A stretch of 64,000 bases of DNA from Cohnella silvisoli (GTDB lineage Bacteria; Bacillota; Bacilli; Paenibacillales; Paenibacillaceae), in contig NZ_JAIOAP010000024.1 of the NCBI RefSeq assembly GCF_021190915.1, positions 29,281 to 93,280 on the forward strand, given 5' to 3'. A program made the translations under genes and the position numbers. The notes under the pieces are model-generated. The model did no database searches, was not told the origin of the DNA, and was given only the letters and a program-made list of their open reading frames with translations. Positions 35,247 through 44,804 of the stretch are shown in pieces (the stretch's first letter is position 1; each line of letters opens with the position of its first letter).

Positions 35247-36314
35247 TTGAGCGCAGCGACTATCCGCGTAGCCGTCCTAGGCTTGCACAACCATTACCAC
35301 ATTTACCCGATGGCTCATTACATTTCGCAAGGTACGGTTCCCGTTATCGAGTGGGCGGGCGTATACGATGAACGAACGCTCCAAGCGGAACAGTTCGCCG
35401 CCAAGTACGGACTTACGCAAACCTATTCTTCGAAGGAAGCGCTATTCGCCGACCCGACCGTCGACGCCGTACTCGTCATGAGCGATACGGGTTCGCACGA
35501 GGAAGACGTACTGCTGTGCGCTAAACACGGCAAGCATATTCTCCTCGATAAGCCGATCTCTATTACGGTCGCTCAAGCCGAACGCATGGTCCGGGCCGCG
35601 GAAGAAGCGAACGTGATTTTCATGATGGCGTACTTGATCCGTTATCTGCCATCCTACGTCAAAGCCCGCAGATTGATCGAGCAGGGCGTTATCGGCAAAC
35701 CGCTTACGATGAAAATCTCGATCCGTTGCCCGCTGTACTTCATCACCGATTCACCGGATACGAAGGAGCCCGGCTGGTACGTCGAGCCGAAGCGCGGAGG
35801 TTACGGAGGCTTTAACGATCATGGCATCCATTACGCGGACATTATGCGATACTTGCTCGGCAGCGAGCCGGTAAGCGTGTTCGGCCAAGTCGCCAAGCTG
35901 AAGCATCGCGAGCTTGAAGTCGACGACTACGGCGTATGCGTCGTGACGATGGATCAAGGGGAAATCGTTACGATCGAGAGCACCTGGCATGCCCCGGGTT
36001 GGTACGCGCCGATGATCAGCCAAGAAGAATGCCTCATCGTCGGCACCGAGGGGGAAATTCAAATCCATTATCAGAAAAGCCCCCAGTTAGAAGTGTCCGG
36101 CAACGGAATCAATGGCCGCGAGTACTTCGATTGGCAAGGAGACGATCGGTACGAAATCTGTTACAAGGAATGCCTGCTGGATTTCGTCGAGGTCGTCCAA
36201 GGCAACAAACCGGTGTCGGTCGGGGGCCGCGACGGGCTTAAGGCGCTAAGAGTAATCGAAGGCGCTTACCGTTCATCCGACGAAGGCGTCCTCATTCCAA
36301 TCAACTCTAACTAA
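35247..36314 (+). CDS. Gfo/Idh/MocA oxidoreductase 1 (atypical dinucleotide loop)
   Basis: 355 residues: N-terminal Rossmann domain and C-terminal beta-sheet domain. The usual GxGxxG is replaced by VLGLHNHYHIYP; the catalytic-Lys motif reads LLDKPISIT (EKP in most). GGYGGFNDHGIHYADIMRYLLG carries the active-site His/Asp region. TTG 35247 is 7 nt after AGGAGG. First of four paralogues in a row; the His-rich nucleotide loop resembles that of paralogue 4 (GYEHVHA), suggesting these two differ in cofactor handling from 2 and 3. Confidence 0.92.
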   Translation: MSAATIRVAVLGLHNHYHIYPMAHYISQGTVPVIEWAGVYDERTLQAEQFAAKYGLTQTYSSKEALFADPTVDAVLVMSDTGSHEEDVLLCAKHGKHILLDKPISITVAQAERMVRAAEEANVIFMMAYLIRYLPSYVKARRLIEQGVIGKPLTMKISIRCPLYFITDSPDTKEPGWYVEPKRGGYGGFNDHGIHYADIMRYLLGSEPVSVFGQVAKLKHRELEVDDYGVCVVTMDQGEIVTIESTWHAPGWYAPMISQEECLIVGTEGEIQIHYQKSPQLEVSGNGINGREYFDWQGDDRYEICYKECLLDFVEVVQGNKPVSVGGRDGLKALRVIEGAYRSSDEGVLIPINSN

Positions 36315-36330
36315 CAGGAGGAAAGTCACG

Positions 36331-37338
36331 ATGAATCAAATACGAATCGGCATCATCGGAGCGGGGAGAATTTCCCACGTCATGGCGCAAGCCCACTCGC
36401 AGGTTCCCGAGACGAAACTTCACGGCGTCTTCGATGTCGTGAGAGCTTCCTCGGAATTCCTTGCTCGCAAATTCGATATCCCGCACGTGTTCGACAGTTA
36501 CGAAGCGATGCTGGCCTCCGAAGAGATCGATGCCGTGCTCGTCTGCACGCCGACGTTCCTGCACGAGCAGATCGTGATCGACGCGGCGAACGCGGGCAAG
36601 CATATTTTCTGCCAGAAGCCGATGGCGCTTACCCTCGAGCAATGCGAGCGCATGAACGAAGCGGCTACCCATAACGGCGTCATTCTGCAGGTCGGCTTCA
36701 TGATCCGGTTTACCCCTCCGTTCGTCGAGGTGAAGGAACGTCTCGATAGCGGAGAGATCGGCGACGTCATCGCGATCCGCTCGGCCGTGTTCGGTTGGGA
36801 GCCGACGGCGGATTGGTTCTATGACCCTGCGCAAGGTGGAGGCATTCTCATCGATACGATCATCCACACCTTCGACCTGTACCGCTGGTACGCGGGGGAA
36901 GTCGAGACGATCTACGCCGACGGTGGAGCCTACGTCTTCGAAGGCGCCCGCAAGCACGGAACGCCGGACAATATCATGTGCTCGCTGAAGTTCAAGAACG
37001 GCGCGATGGGAAGCATCTACGGTAGCTGGTCCAGCGGCTATGGAGACAAGACGCTAGAGATTTACGGCACTAAAGGCTCCTTCTTTATCGATCTGATGGA
37101 GGCGCAAGGCGGGCGTGCGTTTATTAAGAAAAACAATGAGAACCCTTCGCCTGCGGAAGGCTGGAACAATCTCGGAGTCCTCTGGAAGTTCGGTTACCAG
37201 CAGGAAGCGCGGCATTTCACCCACAGCATTCTCGGGCGCGTCGAGCCATCGGCGACGGGAACCGATGCGGTCGAGGCGCAGAAGCTGGCGATGCTCGCTG
37301 ATCGGTCCATGCGCTCGTCACAGCCGCTGAAAGTATAG
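36331..37338 (+). CDS. Gfo/Idh/MocA oxidoreductase 2
   Basis: 335 residues with canonical NAD(P) loop IGIIGAGRISHVM, FCQKPMALT in place of EKP (Gln before Lys-Pro) and DPAQGGGILIDTIIHTFDLYRWY carrying the Asp/His catalytic pair. ATG 36331 follows AGGAGG; 16 bp after paralogue 1. Such enzymes oxidise/reduce sugar or inositol hydroxyls, often to 3-keto sugars. Confidence 0.95.
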   Translation: MNQIRIGIIGAGRISHVMAQAHSQVPETKLHGVFDVVRASSEFLARKFDIPHVFDSYEAMLASEEIDAVLVCTPTFLHEQIVIDAANAGKHIFCQKPMALTLEQCERMNEAATHNGVILQVGFMIRFTPPFVEVKERLDSGEIGDVIAIRSAVFGWEPTADWFYDPAQGGGILIDTIIHTFDLYRWYAGEVETIYADGGAYVFEGARKHGTPDNIMCSLKFKNGAMGSIYGSWSSGYGDKTLEIYGTKGSFFIDLMEAQGGRAFIKKNNENPSPAEGWNNLGVLWKFGYQQEARHFTHSILGRVEPSATGTDAVEAQKLAMLADRSMRSSQPLKV

Positions 37339-37353
37339 GGAGGGGATGCACGC

Positions 37354-38370
37354 ATGATTGGAGTAGGAGTAGTAGGAACGGGTTTCTGGTCGAAAATGAC
37401 GCATCTGCCCGCATTCGCATCGATAGACGGGTTTGATCTGAAAGCGGTTGCGTCCGGTAATATAGCGAACGCCTACGCGGTGGCCGAACAATATCGCATT
37501 CCATCGGTTCACCAGAGTTACTTGGAATTGATTCGGAATCCTGACGTTAGGGTCGTCGATATTTGCACGCCGAACCACCTTCACGCGGACATCGCGATCT
37601 CGGCTTTCGCCGAGGGCAAAGACGTCATCTGCATCAAACCGCTTGCGACGACGGTAGAGGATGCGTACCGAATGGTCAACGAAGCGGACAAACGCGGCTG
37701 CAAGCTGTATTACGCGGAGAACGTCCCGTTTATCCCCGCGCTGGATAAGCTCAAGGGACTGATCGACTCGGGCCTCTACGGATCGTTGTTCCGCTTCAAA
37801 GCTTGCGAAGGCATCGGATCGCTTCATGCTTCTTGGTTCTCGGATCCCGAGCGGGCGGGAGGCGGCTCCATCATCGACATGGCCGTGCACGGATTGTCTT
37901 TCCTGCAATGGATGGCTGGCGGCAAGCGAGCGGTCAAGATCCACGCGGAAGCCGGAACGTTCGTCCACCTGCAGAAAGCGGAGGATACGTCGGTCATCGT
38001 CATCCGTTACGAAGACGGCTCGATCGGACAGACGGAGGATAGCTGGTCGTTGGCGGGCGGTTACGATTCTCGGTTCGAGGTGTTCGGCACGAAAGGGCAT
38101 GCGCTAGTCGACCTGCTCTACAGCCATCCGATACGCTCGGTAATCGGAAGCTCCGCGGAAGGCGGAGCGACGGTATCGCAGTTGCATTCGGTCGACGATC
38201 ATTTCGTGAAGGACGGCCATCTGAACATGATGACCCACTTCCGGGATTGCCTCTTGGACGACGCGATAAGCTGTCGGTCCACCGGAACGCACGGTTACGA
38301 GATCATGCAATGGGTCGATGCGGCTTACCGTTCGGTGGAGTCCGGGTTACCCGTTCAACTTACGATTTAG
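37354..38370 (+). CDS. Gfo/Idh/MocA oxidoreductase 3
   Basis: 338 residues; GVGVVGTGFWSKMTHLPAF is a standard nucleotide loop, VICIKPLATT holds the catalytic Lys, GGGSIIDMAVHGLSFLQWM the active-site His. ATG 37354 follows GGGAGGGG. Divergent from the other three at the EKP position (IKP), implying a different substrate. Confidence 0.95.
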   Translation: MIGVGVVGTGFWSKMTHLPAFASIDGFDLKAVASGNIANAYAVAEQYRIPSVHQSYLELIRNPDVRVVDICTPNHLHADIAISAFAEGKDVICIKPLATTVEDAYRMVNEADKRGCKLYYAENVPFIPALDKLKGLIDSGLYGSLFRFKACEGIGSLHASWFSDPERAGGGSIIDMAVHGLSFLQWMAGGKRAVKIHAEAGTFVHLQKAEDTSVIVIRYEDGSIGQTEDSWSLAGGYDSRFEVFGTKGHALVDLLYSHPIRSVIGSSAEGGATVSQLHSVDDHFVKDGHLNMMTHFRDCLLDDAISCRSTGTHGYEIMQWVDAAYRSVESGLPVQLTI

Positions 38371-38388
38371 ACGAAGGAGGAACAACCC

Positions 38389-39465
38389 ATGACGAAGTTA
38401 AAAATAGGCATGATCGGCTACGAACACGTACACGCGGATTTTCGTTCGAAGGCGCTTAGCGAGATGGCGGACGTTCAGATCGTGGCTGTGTCCGACGATA
38501 AACCGGCTTTGGCGCATCAAGCCGCCTCCCGTTACGGCGGAGAATATTACGAGGATTACAGAAAGCTGCTCGCGCGCAAAGACATTGATTTCGTCTTCAT
38601 CCATTCCGCTAACGACGCGCACAAGGAAATGGTGCTCGAGACGGTAGCCGCGGGCAAAAATTTATTCTGCGAGAAGCCGATGGCGACGAGCGCCGCGGAT
38701 GCGCTGCTGATGACCGAGTCGGTCGAGCGGGCGGGTCTCCGGAATACGCTCGGCTTCGTCAGCCGTTTCATTCCCGAGGCCGAGCGCGCGAAGGAGGTGA
38801 TCGAGAGCGGATTAATCGGCCGGATGATCGGGCTTAGGGCGGTCATCGGGCTAGCTGGAATCGCCGAGATCGGCTGCCCGGACTATATGGTCGACTGGAT
38901 GGTCGACCCGGTTCGCGGCGGAGGCGGGGCTTTCATCGACGAAGGAGCGCATGCCATCGACCTGCTGCGTTGGTACGCCGGCGATATCGCGGCGGTGTCC
39001 AGCATGACCGCGAACAACGACAAGCCGAAGCTACAAGTGGAGGACAACGCGGTAACGGCATTGCAATTCGCAAGCGGCGCATTAGGAACGCTCAATACGC
39101 TGTGGAGCATGCATATCGACGTCGGAATGCGCAACACGCTCGAGTTGTACGGCACCGAAGGTACGATTTCGCTGGAACTGACGAGCAAACATCCTAAGTT
39201 GCAAGTGTATTCCGAATTCCTGGGGGGTCAGGCGAACGGAAGCTGGTTCGAGCCCCATATCAAGCCGAAAGCGGCGGAACCCCACGATTACCAGAGCTGG
39301 CCGACGCATGCCCAGCACTACAAGCGGGAAGTGACCGACATCATCGCTTGCCTCAGGCATGATCGACCGTTCCGCGCGAGTTTCCGGGACGGTCTGCACG
39401 TCGCGCAAGTGACGGAAGCCGGATACGTCTCCGCAAGAGAGAGAAGATGGATCGAGGTTGGATAA
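38389..39465 (+). CDS. Gfo/Idh/MocA oxidoreductase 4 (atypical dinucleotide loop)
   Basis: 358 residues. The loop reads IGMIGYEHVHADF instead of GxGxxG; LFCEKPMATS is canonical; GGGGAFIDEGAHAIDLLRWY carries the His. ATG 38389 follows AGGAGG. Last of the four paralogues and 37 bp before the binding-protein gene, so dehydrogenases and importer are probably one transcript. Confidence 0.93.
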   Translation: MTKLKIGMIGYEHVHADFRSKALSEMADVQIVAVSDDKPALAHQAASRYGGEYYEDYRKLLARKDIDFVFIHSANDAHKEMVLETVAAGKNLFCEKPMATSAADALLMTESVERAGLRNTLGFVSRFIPEAERAKEVIESGLIGRMIGLRAVIGLAGIAEIGCPDYMVDWMVDPVRGGGGAFIDEGAHAIDLLRWYAGDIAAVSSMTANNDKPKLQVEDNAVTALQFASGALGTLNTLWSMHIDVGMRNTLELYGTEGTISLELTSKHPKLQVYSEFLGGQANGSWFEPHIKPKAAEPHDYQSWPTHAQHYKREVTDIIACLRHDRPFRASFRDGLHVAQVTEAGYVSARERRWIEVG

Positions 39466-39502
39466 GCATGAAGAGCAAGCCAAATAAGGGAGGATAAACA
39501 AG

Positions 39503-40777
39503 ATGAGAATCCGCAATCTTCGGTTGGCCTTGGTTTTAGCCCTAATAGTAGGCGTAATATCGGCATGCAGTTCCAATAACGATAACGGCAAGTCGTCCTC
39601 GGGCGGGGAGAAAACGACGTTAACCATTTCCCGTTGGGCAGGTCCTCATGCAGACGATCAGAAGGAGCTTCTGAAGCAATTCGAGAAGGAGACGGGAATT
39701 ACGGTCAAAATGGACGACGTGGACTACGGGCAGCTTCAGCAGAAGCAAACGTTGAACATGTCGACGAAAACCGGGGAGTACGATCTCGTCTGGGCCCAGG
39801 AAATCTGGATTCCGGAATATATCAAAGCGGGATATCTGCATCCGATCGACGAATATGTGAGCAACGAAGCCTTGAATCCGGCTGACTTCGATTTTAACGA
39901 CTACAATCCTAACTTGATCAACATTTTGAAGAGCGACGGCAAATTGTACGGACTGCCGACCTTCATTCAGCTCCCGATCATGGTGTACAACAACGACATG
40001 CTGGCCGCCGAAGGGTTAACGGCTCCGAAGACTTGGTCGGAGACGCTGGCGGTCGCCAAGCATTTCCACGACAAAGGGACCGGAATCGCGCTTCCCGCCA
40101 AGCAGGGGCAAGCCGCGGTCGATATTTTCTCCTCGTTGGTCCGATCGAATAACGGCAATTACTTCAACGCCGATGGCAAGCTGGACCTGACTAATCCCGC
40201 GAACGTGGAAGCGGCGGCATTCTGGAAGGACTTGTCGGCGGTATCGATGAACGGCAGCACGAACTGGCATTTCGACGAGGTGAACAAAGCGGTCCAAGCC
40301 GGACAGGCGCCGATCGGCTTCACGATATCCGGTCTTGCCGGACAATTGGAAGACAAGGCGAATTCCTCCGTGGCCGGCAAAATCGGTTATGCGCCGATTC
40401 CTTACGGCAAGCAAGCTTTCGGGACGTTGTCGGTATGGAACTGGTGCGTTACGGCGGACAGCAAGCATCCAGAGGAAGCTTACCGGTTGGCAGCATGGCT
40501 CACCAGCAAGTCAACCGAGAAACAAATGAGCTTGAAGGACGGCCAGATCGCCGCTCGTCAATCCCTCTTCACCGATGCGGATCTCGTTAAGCAATTCCCG
40601 TTCTTCCCGGCAGTCGGCGAATCGCTGAAGCAAGCCGATACGCAGCCGCTGACCGCGGACGCACCGAAACTTATGGAGGCTTTGCAGACTGCGTTATCCG
40701 CGTTAGCCGTCGGCAATACGGAGCCGAAAGCCGCCCTGGAGAAGTCGCAACAAGCACTCGCTTCGGTATTTAAGTAG
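39503..40777 (+). CDS. Family 1 sugar-binding lipoprotein
   Basis: 424 residues; lipobox VISAC (Cys about 22), Ser/Gly linker, then a classic SBP1 fold (TLTISRWAGPHADDQKELLKQFEKETG, in pieces; YDLVWAQEIWIPEYIKAGYL; FTISGLAGQLED). Delivers a mono- or oligosaccharide to the two following permeases. ATG 39503 follows GGGAGG. No ATPase gene in the locus. Confidence 0.94.
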   Translation: MRIRNLRLALVLALIVGVISACSSNNDNGKSSSGGEKTTLTISRWAGPHADDQKELLKQFEKETGITVKMDDVDYGQLQQKQTLNMSTKTGEYDLVWAQEIWIPEYIKAGYLHPIDEYVSNEALNPADFDFNDYNPNLINILKSDGKLYGLPTFIQLPIMVYNNDMLAAEGLTAPKTWSETLAVAKHFHDKGTGIALPAKQGQAAVDIFSSLVRSNNGNYFNADGKLDLTNPANVEAAAFWKDLSAVSMNGSTNWHFDEVNKAVQAGQAPIGFTISGLAGQLEDKANSSVAGKIGYAPIPYGKQAFGTLSVWNWCVTADSKHPEEAYRLAAWLTSKSTEKQMSLKDGQIAARQSLFTDADLVKQFPFFPAVGESLKQADTQPLTADAPKLMEALQTALSALAVGNTEPKAALEKSQQALASVFK

Positions 40778-40906
40778 CTCCCGAATACCGATCGCATAAC
40801 CCGAATCGCTAGCCCCATGACCGGCATAAGCGGCGGAAGAGTCATCTCCTCGCCGCTTGCGCCGTTGTTTCCATACCGACATCGAGAAAGGGGAGGTGAT
40901 CTTCCG

Positions 40907-41788
40907 ATGACCCGATCGAACCGATCTTATCTGGCTGGATTCCTCGTTCTGCCGGCCGTAGCGGTCGTCGTGCTCGCCATGATCGTGCCGCTAGGCTACG
41001 CGATCGTCATGAGCCTCTTCGACTTTCAAATCGGCCATGAAGCATCCGGCGAATTCGTCGGGCTGCATTACTATATCGCTTTTTTCCAAGACGACGTCGC
41101 TCTCCATTCGTTGCTGACGACTCTCTTGTTCACTTTCGTCGCGCTTGCTTTGGAGCTGGGGCTGGGCATCGGCATCGCGGTCCTTCTGACCGAAATGCCC
41201 AAGCGCTTGTCCAAGCTGCTCCGCGCCATCTACTCCATGCCGCTCTTGATATCGCCGATCATCATTGGCCTTATCTGGCGTTATCTGTATGACCCTACCT
41301 TCGGGCTCGTCTACCAATGGCTGGGGCAACTCGGCTTGGCGGATGAATTCGGCGGACTGGCTAAGCCGGCTTCCGCGCTGTTCAGCATTATCGTCGCCGA
41401 CGTGTGGCAGACGACGCCCTTCATCTTGCTGGTCGTGACCTCAGGCTTATCGACGATCCCGCACGAAGTATACGAGGCGAGCCGCATCGATGGCGCCGGT
41501 TTCTTGCGAACGTTGTTCAAGATCACGCTTCCGATGATCGGCAAGGTGATTGTGCTCGTAACGCTAATCCGGGGAACGGACGCATTCCGGGTGTTCGACA
41601 TCATCTTTGCGCTGACGAACGGAGGTCCCGCGAATTCGACGATGTCGCTTAGCATTTTCGCGTTCAAAAAAGGTTTCGAGCAATACGAGATGGGCTACGC
41701 GATGGCGATCTCGCTCATTACGATGCTCATCCTGATCCTGCTGTTCGCGCCGCTTGTGAAGCGGTCGGCGTTCATGACCCGGGACTAA
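40907..41788 (+). CDS. ABC sugar permease (MalF/UgpA-type)
   Basis: 293 residues, six TM segments (YLAGFLVLPAVAVVVLAMIVPLGYA first). EAA loop: PHEVYEASRIDGAGFLRTLFKITLP. ATG 40907 is chosen because GGAGGTGAT precedes it; the longer frame from 40817 has an implausible polar extension. Partner of the next gene. Confidence 0.95.
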   Translation: MTRSNRSYLAGFLVLPAVAVVVLAMIVPLGYAIVMSLFDFQIGHEASGEFVGLHYYIAFFQDDVALHSLLTTLLFTFVALALELGLGIGIAVLLTEMPKRLSKLLRAIYSMPLLISPIIIGLIWRYLYDPTFGLVYQWLGQLGLADEFGGLAKPASALFSIIVADVWQTTPFILLVVTSGLSTIPHEVYEASRIDGAGFLRTLFKITLPMIGKVIVLVTLIRGTDAFRVFDIIFALTNGGPANSTMSLSIFAFKKGFEQYEMGYAMAISLITMLILILLFAPLVKRSAFMTRD

Positions 41789-41803
41789 GGAGGGAACACA
41801 ACT

Positions 41804-42628
41804 ATGCTGGGCAAGAGCTCCCGGAATTTACTCAAAGCCATCGTTCTCGCTTTGTTCGGCTTATGGACGGTCATCCCCATCTGGATGGTCGTCATGACTT
41901 CGTTCAAAAGACAGAAGGACATCTTCACCGTGCCGGTCAAGTGGATGTTCCACCCGACCTTCGACAATTACGCGAAGGCGTTCTCGAACGGGGATTTCGG
42001 CAGGTATTTCATGAACAGCGGCTTGGTCGCCGTTACGTCTTCCTTCCTCGCCGTCGCTTTGGGAACGTTGTGCGCTTACGGGCTTACCTCCTTCGGGATG
42101 AGAAGGTCGAGAGCAATTACGAACTTCTTCATGCTGGGCAAGCTCGTTCCGGCCGTTACGATGCTGCTGCCGATGTTCGTGTTGCTGCATTCCGTTGGTT
42201 TGTTAGGGACGTATGTCGGTCCGATTCTCGCCCATACGGCGGTTAATCTTCCTTTTATCGTTTGGCTGGCGATCAGCTTCCTGAAGGACGTTCCCAAGGA
42301 TCTCGAGCAGTCCGCGCTCATCGACGGCTGCACGAAGATGCAAGCTTTTCGCAAGATCATCCTGCCGATCATCCTGCCCGGAGTTACCGCGGCGGTTATT
42401 CTCTCGATGCAATATTCGTGGAATGAGCTCGTCTTTGCAATGCAGTTAACGAACATGGACACGTATACGCTGCCGGTCGGCATCTCAAGGTTCGTGGGAT
42501 CCGTCTCCATCGATTGGGGCAAGAGCAGCGCGGCTGCCACGATTACGATGGTCCCGATCATCGTGGTCGGATTTTTCATCCAGAAGTATTTGGCGGAAGG
42601 GACGACCGGGGGCGCGGTTAAAGGCTAA
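41804..42628 (+). CDS. ABC sugar permease (MalG/UgpE-type)
   Basis: 274 residues, six TM; EAA loop PKDLEQSALIDGCTKMQAFRKIILP; ends QKYLAEGTTGGAVKG, the usual MalG-type tail. AAGGAGGG before ATG 41804. Forms the channel with the preceding permease; the GH42 gene follows after 36 bp. Confidence 0.95.
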   Translation: MLGKSSRNLLKAIVLALFGLWTVIPIWMVVMTSFKRQKDIFTVPVKWMFHPTFDNYAKAFSNGDFGRYFMNSGLVAVTSSFLAVALGTLCAYGLTSFGMRRSRAITNFFMLGKLVPAVTMLLPMFVLLHSVGLLGTYVGPILAHTAVNLPFIVWLAISFLKDVPKDLEQSALIDGCTKMQAFRKIILPIILPGVTAAVILSMQYSWNELVFAMQLTNMDTYTLPVGISRFVGSVSIDWGKSSAAATITMVPIIVVGFFIQKYLAEGTTGGAVKG

Positions 42629-42664
42629 TCCGGTTTTCTGCACTGACAACTAGGAGGTTATCCC

Positions 42665-44707
42665 ATGTTTTTCGGCACACAGTATTATCGTCCTCCGTTT
42701 CCCGGTTCTTCCGATTGGGATAAGGATCTTAGGCTTATCGCCGATACCGGCTTTAACATCGTTAAGCTTTGGGCGGTGTGGTCATGGATCGAGCGCAAGC
42801 CGAAAGAGTATTATTTCGGGGATCTCGATCAACTCGTTTACAAATGCCGTTCGATCGGCTTGAAGGTCGTGTTGAATCTCATTCCGGAAGGAGCGCCTTA
42901 TTGGCTGGAACGCCTTCACCCGGATGCTCGTTACTGCAGCCACGATGGTCAGCGGCTTGGTTTCAGCGGGGCGGCGAATATTCCTTCGGGCGGTTGGCCG
43001 GGACTATGCCGAGACAAGCCGGATGTCGAAGTTCTAGCTAACGGATTCCTGGCGACGGTAGCGGGAAGATACGCGGGCGAGGAAGCCGTGATCGGCTTCG
43101 ACGTCTGGAACGAGCCGCATATCGATCCGGCTTTCGACTATCCCGATGAATTGTTCTGTTATTGCGATTATTCCCGCGGGAAGTTCGCGGAGTGGATGAA
43201 GCGCAAGTATGGCACGATCGAGATGGCGAACGTCTCCTGGCACCGAGCTTATGCGGATTGGGAAGACATGACGGCCCCGATTCGTTTCGGGACTTATCCG
43301 GACATGATCGACTGGCGCCGATTCTGGCTAGAGAATCATGCCGATTGGCTCTCTTCGCGGGTAAGAGCCGTGAAGGAGGCTGCGCCGGGTAAAATCGCGA
43401 TGACGCACGTTCCCTTTAGCGGGTACTTGGGCCAATGCGGCGAAGGCGGCCTCGGCCAGACGCTGTCGGACGAATTCCTCTTGGCGGACCGCGTCGAACA
43501 CTTCGGGTTAACGAGTTTCCCGAAATGGCTTATGGGCAACGATTACGTTCAGCATCTGATGAACGTGGAGCTTGTCGCGGCAGCCTCGGAGGGCAAGCCG
43601 TTCTGGCAGACCGAGCTTCAGTCCGGAGGCGGCCTGTGGGGAATCGAGGGCAATCCGGTCGCCTTGCCCGAAGAGATCAGGCTATGGAATTGGAACGCGA
43701 TCGCGGGCGGCGCCAAGGGCGTCCTCTATTGGCAGTGGCGTCCCGAGCCGTCCGGCCTCGAGTCGCCGGGTTTCGGGTTGACCGCGCTGGACGGCGGACC
43801 GTCGGAGAGAACGCTGGCCGCCGGGGAAGTCGCGAAGAAGCTTTTGGCCGAGAAGGGTTTCCATGGGGCGGCGCGGCTAGCTCCGGCTAACGGAATATAC
43901 GTTTCGCGGAACGCGGACTTATTCGCTTTCGCTGCGGGACGGGGCGAGAAGTTGTATGCGCAAGGTCTCTACGGCGTATACAAATCGGCATACGCAGCAG
44001 GCATTCCCGTACGATTCATCCATGGCGATCATCTGGCAACGGCGGCTGACGAGGGTCTTAACACCTTGTATGTACCGGCTCCTTTCTCGTTAAGCATGGA
44101 GGAGATGGAGGAACTTGCCCGGTTCGCGGAAAGCGGAGGAACGTTAGTGTTGGAGGCATGCGCGGGCATGTACGACGAGCAAGGCACCATTCGCGGGCGC
44201 TCTCTCGTCCATGAACTGTTCGGATTGGAAGCGCTGGAAGTTTCTATCGAGGATCGGGTCGATTGGGAGTGGACGGATGCCCATGAGACGATCCGCGTCG
44301 CGACGGGAGCCCGTTATCGACAAGAGATGATGGGGACCGCCGAACGGATCGAAGTGACGGGACATTATGCCGATGGATCTCCCGCAGTCTGCCGGACGAA
44401 GCATGGCGAAGGCGAGGTCGTATGGGTAGGTACGTTGCCGTCCGTCGCCGCGTCGAGATTCGAGGACCCGGGCGCGATAACCTTCATCGCGGCGAACTTC
44501 TCCGACCTCGCCTATCCGGGCTTTCGCGTCGAACGGATAAGCGATCGTCTGGTCTATCGGCTGTTCGCGGCTGAGCATGGTCGTTACTTAGCGGCAGTCA
44601 ATCACGGCGAGCAACCGGGAACGATTCGTTTTCAATCCGAAGATGGCGACTGGGAGACTTTAATCGTGCCGCCCAAGGACGGAATTGTTTATGACTTAAG
44701 GAGGTGA
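42665..44707 (+). CDS. GH42 beta-galactosidase
   Basis: 680 residues, the usual GH42 size: TIM barrel (about 1-380), trimerisation domain (about 390-600) and a C-terminal beta domain. The acid/base Glu is E150 in FDVWNEPH and the nucleophile E317 in WQTELQSG. No signal peptide, so it acts in the cytoplasm on imported beta-galactosides (or alpha-L-arabinopyranosides). AGGAGG precedes ATG 42665. Its stop TGA overlaps ATG 44707 of a 27-codon ORF. It names the locus as glycoside catabolism downstream of the importer. Confidence 0.95.
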   Translation: MFFGTQYYRPPFPGSSDWDKDLRLIADTGFNIVKLWAVWSWIERKPKEYYFGDLDQLVYKCRSIGLKVVLNLIPEGAPYWLERLHPDARYCSHDGQRLGFSGAANIPSGGWPGLCRDKPDVEVLANGFLATVAGRYAGEEAVIGFDVWNEPHIDPAFDYPDELFCYCDYSRGKFAEWMKRKYGTIEMANVSWHRAYADWEDMTAPIRFGTYPDMIDWRRFWLENHADWLSSRVRAVKEAAPGKIAMTHVPFSGYLGQCGEGGLGQTLSDEFLLADRVEHFGLTSFPKWLMGNDYVQHLMNVELVAAASEGKPFWQTELQSGGGLWGIEGNPVALPEEIRLWNWNAIAGGAKGVLYWQWRPEPSGLESPGFGLTALDGGPSERTLAAGEVAKKLLAEKGFHGAARLAPANGIYVSRNADLFAFAAGRGEKLYAQGLYGVYKSAYAAGIPVRFIHGDHLATAADEGLNTLYVPAPFSLSMEEMEELARFAESGGTLVLEACAGMYDEQGTIRGRSLVHELFGLEALEVSIEDRVDWEWTDAHETIRVATGARYRQEMMGTAERIEVTGHYADGSPAVCRTKHGEGEVVWVGTLPSVAASRFEDPGAITFIAANFSDLAYPGFRVERISDRLVYRLFAAEHGRYLAAVNHGEQPGTIRFQSEDGDWETLIVPPKDGIVYDLRR

Positions 44708-44790
44708 TGGTTAACGGCGTCATTCGCAAGACGAGTTATCCAATTCGAATGGAGGAGGAGACGGTTGTGATGAAGCGTTTCCTTACCTGA
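44707..44790 (+). other. Possible 27-codon ORF coupled to the GH42 stop (TGATG)
   Basis: ATG 44707 overlaps the GH42 stop and has GGAGG just upstream; it ends TGA 44790, 14 bp before the PhyH start. The predicted peptide is polar and basic at its start with no recognisable homology. It may be a coupling peptide or a remnant; low confidence. Confidence 0.3.
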
Positions 44791-44804
44791 GGGAGGAATA
44801 TCGA

